From an uncultured Clostridia bacterium (GTDB lineage: Bacteria; Bacillota_A; Clostridia; Christensenellales; Aristaeellaceae), in the NCBI GenBank assembly GCA_946613955.1, contig CAMOGC010000108.1:1-5662 (forward strand): a DNA stretch of 5,662 nucleotides. The letters run 5' to 3'. The notes under the pieces were generated by a model. That model was given only the letters and a program-made list of their open reading frames with translations. It had not been told where the DNA came from and ran no database searches. A program made the translations under genes and the position numbers. Each line of letters starts with the position of its first letter. Within the stretch, counting starts at the first letter, position 1. Below, one piece after another: positions 1-5,615 of this stretch.

Positions 1-1
1 T

Positions 2-889
2 CATGTGTTTACGGCACAGTGGACCCCGACACCGACGCCGACACCCACGCCGACACCGACACCCACGCCGACACCTACGCCCACGCCGACACCTGCACCC
101 ACACCTACGCCCACGCCGACTCCCGTGCCGACGCCGGCCTTCGTGGAGCCTTCGGTGAAGCTGAACTTCATTGGATTCTCGTCCAGGAAGACAGGGAAGA
201 TCCGGCTGGAGGGAACGGAAAATGTGACGAAGGTGACAGCGGAGGTTGTGGAGCCCATCCTGGGGCTCAATGTGGCCAGCTATGCGCTGACGCCGGAGGA
301 GATCGCCTCGGGCGAATTCTCCCTCCCGGAGATGGAGGCCGGCGACCTTTACATGGCCCACATGGAGGCATACGACGCGGCTGGCGCCTTCCCGGAAAAC
401 CTGCAGCTTCATGTAGCGGTAACCTATGACACCGCCGAGGGGGAGAAGACGCAGGAATACACGGTTCAGGATCAGCCGGAGCAGGGCTGGGGCGTGTTCT
501 ACTGGGACGACAGCGAACCGGCGACGGAAGGATCCTATCCCGGCTGTTTCCGGTTCTCGACTTATGAAAGCACGATTCCCGTGTCCCTGGTGGTGGACGA
601 GCCGGAAAAGGTCAGCACCACGCCGGAGAGGATCGTCATCAGCGTCTCCCTGTCCATCGGGGGCCGGAAGATACCGGCGGAGGCGTGTGAGATCACGGAG
701 GAAAAGCAGGACGATCCGATGGCGGAACTCTATGAAACCGGCGCCCCGCCGCAGCAGTACTACTATGCCCGCCTGCTGCTGAGAAGGCCGGATTGGGCCC
801 CGGCCCACGGCACGCTGGAAATCGCGGTGACCCAGCAGCTGGCGGAGGACGGAAGCATCTGGACATCGAACCGGAGTGTGGAATACTGA
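2..889 (+). CDS. C-terminal part of a Thr-Pro-linker exported protein (5' end outside window)
   Basis: The reading frame is open from the first full codon (CAT at 2) to TGA at 887-889, so the gene very probably starts upstream; the GTG at 5 has no Shine-Dalgarno site in view and lies right next to the repeat, so I do not take it as the start. The visible protein has three parts: a few residues ending in AQW, a linker of 19 Xaa-Pro pairs (17 TP, one AP, one VP) at nt 23-136, and a region of about 250 residues up to the stop. That region is acidic, has many alternating hydrophobic/polar stretches that suggest beta strands, and carries two cysteines (in SYPGCF and EACEIT) and a YYY run. Thr-Pro linkers are typical of secreted or surface proteins and join folded modules. 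There is no LPxTG motif and no hydrophobic C-terminal helix, so any anchor or signal peptide must lie upstream. I do not recognise the C-terminal domain; Ig-like or carbohydrate-binding folds are guesses only. The gene points the same way as the exported-protein gene that follows. Confidence 0.8.
   Translation, partial: HVFTAQWTPTPTPTPTPTPTPTPTPTPTPTPAPTPTPTPTPVPTPAFVEPSVKLNFIGFSSRKTGKIRLEGTENVTKVTAEVVEPILGLNVASYALTPEEIASGEFSLPEMEAGDLYMAHMEAYDAAGAFPENLQLHVAVTYDTAEGEKTQEYTVQDQPEQGWGVFYWDDSEPATEGSYPGCFRFSTYESTIPVSLVVDEPEKVSTTPERIVISVSLSIGGRKIPAEACEITEEKQDDPMAELYETGAPPQQYYYARLLLRRPDWAPAHGTLEIAVTQQLAEDGSIWTSNRSVEY
23..136 (+). repeat. Hexanucleotide ACnCCn tandem repeat encoding (Thr-Pro)n
   Basis: Nineteen six-base units, nearly all ACNCCN, encode the Thr-Pro linker of the surrounding gene. 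A higher order is visible: the 12-mer CACGCCGACACC occurs at 46, 64 and 82, exactly 18 nt apart, and a near copy lies at 112, suggesting growth by duplication of 18-nt blocks. Because every unit is a multiple of three, gain or loss of units changes linker length without breaking the frame. The opposite strand reads as a Val-Gly repeat, which is a shadow. Confidence 0.9.
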
Positions 890-890
890 G

Positions 891-908
891 CGCCTTTCGA
901 CAAAGGCG
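891..908 (+). other. Intercistronic hairpin without a T-tract
   Basis: CGCCTTT (891-897) and AAAGGCG (902-908) form a perfect 7-bp stem around the loop CGAC, one base after the stop of the upstream gene. It is followed by GC and a run of eight A (911-918) rather than T, so it is not a classical intrinsic terminator for the + strand. It could protect the 3' end of the upstream message or weaken read-through into the next gene. Confidence 0.5.
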
Positions 909-928
909 GCAAAAAAAAGACGCAACCG

Positions 929-958
929 CTGTCAGCTTCGTCCCGGGCTGCGTATATA
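929..958 (+). promoter_or_regulatory. Weak sigma-A-like promoter candidate for the small exported protein
   Basis: CTGTCA (929-934, four of six matches to TTGACA) lies 18 bp before TATATA (953-958, four of six matches to TATAAT). The predicted transcript would begin about 45 nt before the Shine-Dalgarno site. The match is mediocre, and the gene may instead be read from upstream. Confidence 0.25.
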
Positions 959-997
959 CGGATGTCAACCGTGAAGCGGCGGGAAAAACGCATGAGC

Positions 998-1004
998 AAA
1001 GGAG
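998..1004 (+). promoter_or_regulatory. Ribosome binding site AAAGGAG
   Basis: AAAGGAG is a strong Shine-Dalgarno match. Two in-frame ATGs follow, at 1008 (3-nt gap, too close) and 1014 (9-nt gap, usable), so the site favours 1014 as the main start, giving a protein that begins MKKMIAIL. Confidence 0.7.
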
Positions 1005-1013
1005 AAAATGAAA

Positions 1014-1550
1014 ATGAAGAAGATGATCGCAATCCTGGCGGCCATGGTTATGGTGTTTGCTGCGGCCGGCGCAGTCCTGGCGGAAGGACCGACCGGATCG
1101 ATTTTAACCTACAGCGTTCAGTACGGCATGAATCTGGATCAGGTGAAGCAGCAGGTCAACCTGCCCAATCCCGAAGTCGACCGGGAGGGAACCCGCGGCC
1201 CGGTAACCTTCATCGAGCTGGAATATGAGCGGGTGCCCGTCGCGGGCGGCCTGACGGCGGATGTCAAATATCTGTTTGTGGGAGACGCGCTGGCGGCCAT
1301 TCATCTGGACATGGCGGACGGAACCTCCTACGCGGCCGTCAAGGATCTGGTTACGAAGACCTATGGGGCGACGGTTCCCTTCGATGCCGCGAAGATCGGC
1401 AACGGCAAATACGCGGTGGACGATGACGGCGACCTGAAGGACTGCAAGGAGATGGTCGAAGCCGAGGGCGTGACCGTGATCCTGGAGCAGGATAACGACG
1501 GCGATGTGGATGTCACGCTGCTGGATCCGGCGGCCGCCGCTCTTCGCTGA
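1014..1550 (+). CDS. Small exported protein of unknown function
   Basis: This 178-residue protein begins with a typical signal peptide: MKK, a hydrophobic core, then GAVLA|E, with signal peptidase I cleavage expected after Ala23. There is no lipobox cysteine, so the mature protein of about 155 residues is probably secreted or loosely held at the cell surface. The mature part opens with a YGMNLDQVKQQV stretch, then strand-like segments (FIELEYERV, ADVKYLFVGD, LAAIHLDM) and a helix-like segment (YAAVKDLVTKTYG). The order 'GM..dqVk' then beta strands recalls small BamE/BLIP-like folds, but I claim no homology. Two acidic patches, DDDGD (about 136-140) and DNDGD (about 160-164), resemble calcium-binding loops. 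A single cysteine (about 144) remains in the mature protein. The start was chosen on RBS spacing; ATG 1008 would add only Met-Lys. The gene sits 124 nt after the Thr-Pro protein gene on the same strand and may be co-transcribed with it. Confidence 0.85.
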   Translation: MKKMIAILAAMVMVFAAAGAVLAEGPTGSILTYSVQYGMNLDQVKQQVNLPNPEVDREGTRGPVTFIELEYERVPVAGGLTADVKYLFVGDALAAIHLDMADGTSYAAVKDLVTKTYGATVPFDAAKIGNGKYAVDDDGDLKDCKEMVEAEGVTVILEQDNDGDVDVTLLDPAAAALR

Positions 1551-1593
1551 TGAGCGTTCACCGGCTGAACGGGAAATAGATAACACAGAAGGC

Positions 1594-1614
1594 GCCCCCC
1601 GGAAATCGGGGAGC
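1594..1614 (+). other. GC-rich hairpin after the small exported-protein gene
   Basis: GCCCCCCG (1594-1601) pairs with CGGGGAGC (1607-1614) around a GAAAT loop, with one C-A mismatch. Neither strand has a T-tract after it, so it is probably a 3' end stabiliser or the relic of a terminator rather than a working one. Confidence 0.4.
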
Positions 1615-1669
1615 TTCGAAAAACAGTATCAGGTTCAAATCGTTGAAAACACAATGGGTTTAAGCCTTG

Positions 1670-1700
1670 CGGCGTGACTCCGGTCACGCCGTTTGCTTTG
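1670..1700 (+). terminator. Likely intrinsic terminator between convergent genes
   Basis: CGGCGTGAC (1670-1678) and GTCACGCCG (1683-1691) form a perfect 9-bp GC-rich stem. The loop is TCCG closed by C-G, that is, a C(UNCG)G tetraloop, a very stable RNA loop class. TTTGCTTTG follows on the + strand, a broken but T-rich tract, whereas the - strand side has none. It therefore fits best as the end of the + strand transcript and sits 36 bases from the end of the convergent EAL gene. It might also slow polymerase arriving from the EAL gene. Confidence 0.6.
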
Positions 1701-1735
1701 CCATCGTTTGGGAACATCAGCATCACGGAAATGTC

Positions 1736-3721
1736 CTATTTCCCCGATGGCATTGTTGAAACGCTCGACGAGAAGATCCGGGAGATCCTTACCGGCTGCT
1801 TCCCGCTTTCCGCGCCTTTTACGAAGAAACGCGTCAGCTCTCCGATGGGAACCGGCTTCGAATAGACGAACCCCTGCAGATAGGTGGCGGCCATCTCCCG
1901 GCAGCGCTCGACATCGGTATCCGTTTCAACGCCCTCATACAGGACCGTATACTTCAGCTCGTTAAACAGCTGGGCCATCCGTTTGACGATGACGGCGGAT
2001 TTCGGATCCGTCCGGCTGGCCGTCACCAGGGATCGGTCGAATTTGATGATATCGAAGGGAAGCTGCAAGATGCGCTCCATGTTCGAGTAGCCGGTGCCGA
2101 AGTCGTCCAGGTAAAACTGAATGCCCAGCTTTCTCAGCTGGTTGATCCGATCCTGCGAGATCCGGAAATCGCTTTCGTTTTCGGACTCGGTCAGCTCCAG
2201 CGCGATCCGGTTCCCGTCGATTCCGCTTTGCCGGATGATGCGGGTTATATCCTCGCAGAAGGCGCTGTCCTTCAGCTCCTGGGCGGCGATGTTGACGGAA
2301 ACGCGGCTGAAGGAATAGCCCTGCTGCGTCAGCTTCCGGATTTCTTCGCAGGTTTTGTGCAGGACGATTTCGGTGAGCGTATGGATAAACCCGTTTTCCT
2401 CCGCGATGCTGATAAACTTATCCGGGGGAAGGATCCCCAGATCCTTCAGATTCAGGCGCATCAGCGCTTCCGCGGTGTCAAAATGCCGGAGGGTCACGTC
2501 CCAGACGGGCTGACAGTATACCAGCACCCGGGGATCGTCCAGATCATAGGTATTGTATATATCCGTGAGCTCACCCAGAATGCAGGAATATTCCGCGTAG
2601 GCGTCCTGCTCGTCGCTGTTCACGGTATGAACCGAATTCATCTCCATGGAAAAATGAATGTTCCGGATGAAGCTGACATAATCCCGGAAGGCATTTTTTT
2701 CATCGGACTGGCCGATGACGATCTTATAGTCGTATTGAAACCGGTCGTAGCATTCCCGGAAATAATCCATGGTCTTTTCGATCCGCTCCCTCGCGTCCGG
2801 GTTTTTGTGCAGCGGATAGACCAGAATATAATGCCCCTTGCCGACAAAGAACAGCGTGGAGTTCCGGAAAGCCCCGTCCGAAACCTTCAGCATGGCCGCC
2901 TGGAGCGCTCCCGGCAGGGAAACGGTGGTTCCCTCCAGGTCAAATCCGGGCATATACAGGCTCATGTAGCCAAAGGGCATATGCTTTTCTTCCGCCCGGC
3001 GGACATAGTCGTCCATGGCGCTCTGATCCACCGCGCCCAGCCGCGAGTCGTAGGGATTGGCGTGCATGAAATACAGCATGGCCATGACCGGCAGCGCGAA
3101 GGAGACGATGGTAAAGGAGGACTGGCCCTTCAGGCGCTGGATCAGGTTAATCAGAACGGCCAGCGCAGCCATCAGCGCACAACCGATCATCAGCCGCTTA
3201 TAGATCCGCTTGCGGACATAGATCAGCATGGAAACATTCATCAGCAGGAGGGCCAGATATCCGTAGGAGAAGACGCTCGGACCGGTATAAACTCTTCCGT
3301 CCGGGTCGATTCGGAAAATGGCCCCGGTGACCGTTCCGATCAGGTCATACAGCAGGAAGACCGCGAAGGCGACCACCGAGATCAGACACGCGCGGCGCTT
3401 TTCCTTTTCCGGCAGATGCGTTGTTTCGGCAATGTAGATCACGAACAGCGACAGCAGCGCGAAGAGGGAGGCATGCATCACCACGCGGGCGATGATGATC
3501 GGGACGGAATAGGAGGGCTGCCAGGAGCCCAGCATGGTCCGGTAAATGATGCTGGCATAGGCGGCCACGAGCAGCGCGCCGAGCGCGCTCAGAAAAAGCC
3601 CGAAGCTTCGGTTTCTGCGAACGTACGAACAGGAGATCAGAATGACCATGGCCCAGCAAAAACCAATACAGACCAGGTCTCCAATCGGGGAATAAACATC
3701 CATATCCATGGCCTGTGACAC
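1736..3721 (-). CDS. Membrane-bound EAL-domain cyclic-di-GMP phosphodiesterase with degenerate GGDEF domain
   Basis: This 661-residue protein should hydrolyse the second messenger c-di-GMP to pGpG at the cytoplasmic face of the membrane. Residues 1-220 contain about seven hydrophobic helices (near 13-33, 40-60, 74-98, 110-135, 149-169, 177-195, 202-219), probably a sensory module. Residues about 220-370 look like a degenerate GGDEF domain: it opens with HANPYDSRLGAVDQSA where active enzymes have D-LTGL-NR, and GKGHY (294-298) stands where GGDEF is expected, so cyclase activity is very unlikely. Residues about 380-635 are the EAL domain, and the catalytic set is complete: E418 in EALMRL, N477 in SVNIA, E509 in ELTES, D539-D540 in DDFGTGYS, K560 in IIKFD, E596 in YEGVET and Q616 in LQGFVYSKP. 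It should thus be an active enzyme in motility/biofilm control. The start is GTG at 3721, preceded at 9 nt by GGAAAGGA; ATG at 3709 or 3703 is possible but has no comparable RBS. It has its own promoter and converges on the small exported-protein gene. Confidence 0.93.
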   Translation of the reverse strand: MSQAMDMDVYSPIGDLVCIGFCWAMVILISCSYVRRNRSFGLFLSALGALLVAAYASIIYRTMLGSWQPSYSVPIIIARVVMHASLFALLSLFVIYIAETTHLPEKEKRRACLISVVAFAVFLLYDLIGTVTGAIFRIDPDGRVYTGPSVFSYGYLALLLMNVSMLIYVRKRIYKRLMIGCALMAALAVLINLIQRLKGQSSFTIVSFALPVMAMLYFMHANPYDSRLGAVDQSAMDDYVRRAEEKHMPFGYMSLYMPGFDLEGTTVSLPGALQAAMLKVSDGAFRNSTLFFVGKGHYILVYPLHKNPDARERIEKTMDYFRECYDRFQYDYKIVIGQSDEKNAFRDYVSFIRNIHFSMEMNSVHTVNSDEQDAYAEYSCILGELTDIYNTYDLDDPRVLVYCQPVWDVTLRHFDTAEALMRLNLKDLGILPPDKFISIAEENGFIHTLTEIVLHKTCEEIRKLTQQGYSFSRVSVNIAAQELKDSAFCEDITRIIRQSGIDGNRIALELTESENESDFRISQDRINQLRKLGIQFYLDDFGTGYSNMERILQLPFDIIKFDRSLVTASRTDPKSAVIVKRMAQLFNELKYTVLYEGVETDTDVERCREMAATYLQGFVYSKPVPIGELTRFFVKGAESGKQPVRISRIFSSSVSTMPSGK

Positions 3722-3730
3722 CGAGAACCA

Positions 3731-3738
3731 TCCTTTCC
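3731..3738 (-). promoter_or_regulatory. Ribosome binding site for the EAL gene
   Basis: On the minus strand the sequence is GGAAAGGA, 9 nt before the GTG at 3721. The downstream in-frame ATGs (3709, 3703) have only a weak AGG close by. The site therefore supports the GTG start, which adds four residues over the first ATG. Confidence 0.55.
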
Positions 3739-3799
3739 GGTATCCGGGAAAACGAATTCAGAACCTGCCGGTTTTTACAATACGACAAAAGAGGCGGAT

Positions 3800-3856
3800 C
3801 AATCAGGAACGAAGGGCTATACGCCGGAAACAATATGGGAAGGGCCCTCCTGATTG
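3800..3856 (-). other. Bulged hairpin in the EAL gene leader
   Basis: CAATCAGGA and TCCTGATTG form a perfect 9-bp inverted repeat (arms at 3800-3808 and 3848-3856). Directly inside it, GGGC (3814-3817) pairs with GCCC (3844-3847), leaving a one-sided 5-nt bulge (3809-3813) and a loop of 26 nt. The total is 13 bp of stem within the predicted 5' untranslated leader, about 45 nt downstream of the expected transcription start. No T-tract follows, so it is not a plain terminator. It could be a regulatory leader element. It does not match the c-di-GMP riboswitch consensus that I know. Confidence 0.45.
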
Positions 3857-3907
3857 CTCTGCGGCCTGTCGCGGCGCGCCCCCATGCTTATAAGTACCTG
3901 TCCAGGA

Positions 3908-3937
3908 ATTTTATCATAAAAGGGCATAAAAAAGCAA
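3908..3937 (-). promoter_or_regulatory. Extended -10 sigma-A promoter for the EAL gene
   Basis: On the minus strand TTGCTT (3937-3932) is separated by 18 bp from TAAAAT (3913-3908), which is preceded by TGA, giving the extended -10 TGATAAAAT. The -10 matches five of six consensus bases; the -35 is weak, as is usual for extended -10 promoters. Transcription should start near 3901, about 180 nt before the GTG. Confidence 0.65.
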
Positions 3938-3971
3938 CCGGAAAGAAAGCGTCTTCCTGGATTTTATCCGG
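3928..3971 (-). terminator. Possible weak rlmD terminator
   Basis: On the minus strand CCGGATAAA (3971-3963) can pair with TTTCCGG (3944-3938) as a 7-bp stem with one bulged T, and after TTGC comes a run of six T (3933-3928). The large loop and low stability make it uncertain. It overlaps the -35 of the EAL promoter. It lies about 50 nt past the rlmD stop. Confidence 0.3.
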
Positions 3972-4023
3972 ATTTTTCCCGTTCCTTGATGCCAGGGGCC
4001 GCTTTGGCCCGGGCAATGGAAAG

Positions 4024-5427
4024 TCAACTTATGTTCGACGAAAATAAATACGACGAATTCCCCACAAGAATGGTGTCGTCCGGCTTTTGCTGGGACATAA
4101 GAAGTACCGTCTCCACATGGGATGTAAATGGAAACATATCCACAGGCTGAAGTCGGCGGACATGATATCCCCGTTCCAGAAGCAGGGCGGCGTCCCGGGC
4201 CTGGGTGGCGGGATTGCAGGAAACGTAAACCAGCCGGGAAGGACCCGCGGCGGCGATGGCGTCGATCACGGATTCTTCCAGTCCCTTGCGGGGCGGATCC
4301 ACCACGATCACATCCGGCCGAAGCCCTTCCTGAACCATCCGGGGCAGCAGTGTTTCCGCGCTGCCGGCATAAAAATCGACGTTATGCAGCCCGTTGCGCC
4401 GGGCGTTTTCCTTTGCGTTACGGATGGCGTCGGGAACGATTTCGATCCCGACCGCCCGGGCGCAGTGCCGGGCCATCATCAGGGTGATGGTTCCGGCGCC
4501 GCAATAGACATCGCAGAGGAGGGATTCGTCCGTCAGTTCCGCAAATTCCAGGGCCAGAGAGTAGAGTCGCTCAGTCTGCAGCGGGTTAATCTGGAAAAAG
4601 GAGGCCGGAGACAGCTCGAACTGAAGCCCGCAGAGGGAGTCGGACAGGGTCTTCTGCCCGAAAAGCAGCACGAAGCGATCCGAAAGGATCAGATTGGAGT
4701 GAAGCCGGTTTTCGTTCAGATACAGGCTTTTGACTCCCAGGGGGGAAAGATGGTTCCACAAATGGTCCGCCGCGGGAAGGGCATCGCCGTTTGCCGCCAG
4801 GGTTACCATGGCCTCGCCCTTTCGATTGACCCGGATCACCAGATGGCGCAGCAGCCCGCGATGGGTTTCTTCATTATATATGGAGATATTATGCTCCCGG
4901 ATCCAGGCCTGAACGGCCGAGGCGATGTCTCCCGACGGCGGCATGGCGTTGGGACAGGCGGCCGCGGGAATGAGACTGTGGCTCCGGGGCGCGTAGAAAC
5001 CCAGGATCGGATCCAGGGAGGTACCGCCGACGGGCAGGGCGGTCTTGTTCCGATAGGCAAAAGGGTGTTCCATGCCGAGAACCGGCGGAACGGACACATC
5101 GATTTTACCGATGCGCTGGAAGCAGTCCCGAACATGCTGCTGTTTGGCAGCCAGGGTGGCCTCGTAGGACATATGCCGGGCCGTACAGCCGCCGCAGCGG
5201 GGGTAGGCAGGACAATCGGGTTCCCTGCGATCCGGCGAGGGACGCGGAGGCAGTGCTTCCATCCGGCCGAAGGCATAACGCTTTTCCGTTTTGACAATGC
5301 GGACATCGGCCTCCTCCCCCGGAAGCAGGCCGGGGACAAAAACCGCCTGGCCATCCAGCCGGCAGACGCCCTCCATATCCGCTCCCAGAGATTCCGCGGT
5401 CATCCGGTATACTTCGTTTTTCTGCAT
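4024..5427 (-). CDS. rlmD: 23S rRNA (uracil-C5-)-methyltransferase RlmD/RlmCD
   Basis: This 467-residue enzyme of the TrmA/RumA family uses S-adenosylmethionine to methylate C5 of uridine in 23S rRNA, position 1939 (E. coli numbering) in RlmD; Gram-positive RlmCD enzymes also modify 747, and sequence alone does not decide which. Residues about 2-60 form a TRAM RNA-binding domain. Four cysteines, C72, C78, C81 (in CPAYPRCGGC) and C158, are placed to hold the [4Fe-4S] cluster. The methyltransferase fold shows QINP (Q279), DVYCGAGT (306-313), the acidic SAM ligand E329 in GIEIV, DPPRKGL (D377), the nucleophile C404 in YVSCNP, and the general base E439 in SHVET. All key residues are present. The start is ATG at 5427, because GGGAGG lies 6 nt before it; the in-frame TTG at 5445 would place the first codons upstream of that RBS and lacks one. 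After the conserved HVETVLLM the protein runs on for about 22 residues (SQQKPDDTILVGN onward), longer than the basic family end and more AT-rich than the rest. Probably monocistronic housekeeping gene. Confidence 0.95.
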   Translation of the reverse strand: MQKNEVYRMTAESLGADMEGVCRLDGQAVFVPGLLPGEEADVRIVKTEKRYAFGRMEALPPRPSPDRREPDCPAYPRCGGCTARHMSYEATLAAKQQHVRDCFQRIGKIDVSVPPVLGMEHPFAYRNKTALPVGGTSLDPILGFYAPRSHSLIPAAACPNAMPPSGDIASAVQAWIREHNISIYNEETHRGLLRHLVIRVNRKGEAMVTLAANGDALPAADHLWNHLSPLGVKSLYLNENRLHSNLILSDRFVLLFGQKTLSDSLCGLQFELSPASFFQINPLQTERLYSLALEFAELTDESLLCDVYCGAGTITLMMARHCARAVGIEIVPDAIRNAKENARRNGLHNVDFYAGSAETLLPRMVQEGLRPDVIVVDPPRKGLEESVIDAIAAAGPSRLVYVSCNPATQARDAALLLERGYHVRRLQPVDMFPFTSHVETVLLMSQQKPDDTILVGNSSYLFSSNIS

Positions 5428-5433
5428 GGAGCG

Positions 5434-5439
5434 CCTCCC
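5434..5439 (-). promoter_or_regulatory. rlmD: Ribosome binding site for rlmD
   Basis: GGGAGG on the minus strand, 6 nt before the ATG at 5427, is a near-perfect Shine-Dalgarno site with ideal spacing. It settles the start codon against the longer TTG alternative. Confidence 0.85.
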
Positions 5440-5450
5440 GAACAATGTTC
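5440..5450. promoter_or_regulatory. Dyad GAACAATGTTC between rlmD promoter and RBS
   Basis: GAACA-A-TGTTC is a perfect dyad with 5-bp arms about a single central base, lying between the predicted transcription start (about 5454) and the rlmD RBS. A one-base loop cannot form an RNA hairpin, so if it works it would be as a DNA operator. It resembles the Gram-positive LexA box (GAAC-N4-GTTC) but has only three spacer bases, so I do not call it one. Confidence 0.3.
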
Positions 5451-5460
5451 TATGGAAAGA

Positions 5461-5489
5461 ATTCTATCAGGAACGGCGGGAAAAGTCCA
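5461..5489 (-). promoter_or_regulatory. rlmD: Extended -10 sigma-A promoter for rlmD
   Basis: On the minus strand TGGACT (5489-5484, four of six matches) is followed after 17 bp by TAGAAT (5466-5461, five of six), preceded by TGA as an extended -10. Transcription should start at about 5453-5454, giving a short leader of about 26 nt. Its layout matches that of the EAL promoter. Confidence 0.7.
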
Positions 5490-5533
5490 TCTGCCGCGGA
5501 AACGCAAACCGGACCCGGAAGCAGGTCTTGCAC

Positions 5534-5615
5534 GAAGGGAAAAGCGAAAAAAGGGGAGAAAAGTCGATAAGGAAGGGTAGAAGAGAAGGGAATAAAGGAA
5601 GGCGCGGAAAACGGG
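5534..5615 (+). other. Purine-rich tract upstream of rlmD
   Basis: 73 of 82 bases are A or G on the + strand. It lies about 45-125 bp upstream of the rlmD -35 element. No gene with an RBS or recognisable product covers it; the open frame on the minus strand here (Phe/Leu/Ser-rich) follows from the pyrimidine bias and would contain the rlmD promoter. From 5616 to the window end I see only a TTGACA (5627-5632) with no good -10 partner. Confidence 0.6.

Larger units (their letters stand above)
3722..4023 (-). other. Intergenic region between rlmD and the EAL gene
   Basis: This 302-nt stretch has no credible gene; the short open frames in it have no RBS and no recognisable product. Read on the minus strand it holds, in order, a short hairpin GGGCC/GGCCC (3996-4010, no T-tract), a possible rlmD terminator, a strong promoter for the EAL gene, an 8-bp palindrome CTTATAAG (3887-3894) just inside the expected transcript, the palindrome GGCGCGCC (3873-3880), a bulged long hairpin (3800-3856) and the EAL RBS. 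The untranslated leader of the EAL mRNA would be about 180 nt. Confidence 0.7.

Noticed and set aside
1..270. Minus-strand open frame encoding a Val-Gly repeat
   Set aside because: It is the antisense of the Thr-Pro repeat. The repeat units have no stops on either strand, and there is no RBS.
911..942. Minus-strand terminator ending in eight T
   Set aside because: The stem before the T-run is short and bulged, and no minus-strand gene ends nearby.
1627..1660. GGTTCAAATC, like the T-arm of a tRNA
   Set aside because: The flanking bases do not form a T stem, and no acceptor, D or anticodon arms are present.
2228..3718. 496-codon + strand open frame antisense to the EAL gene
   Set aside because: The opposite strand has an unmistakable EAL active site. 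The antisense product is a Gln/Gly/His-rich shadow without motifs.
3722..3901. c-di-GMP riboswitch in the EAL leader
   Set aside because: The conserved bases of the GEMM aptamers are not seen. The hairpin there has a different layout.
5440..5450. LexA (SOS) box
   Set aside because: The Gram-positive consensus needs four bases between GAAC and GTTC; here there are three.
4087..5580. 497-codon + strand open frame antisense to rlmD
   Set aside because: RlmD on the other strand has every family motif. The antisense frame is open only because of third-position GC bias and has no RBS.
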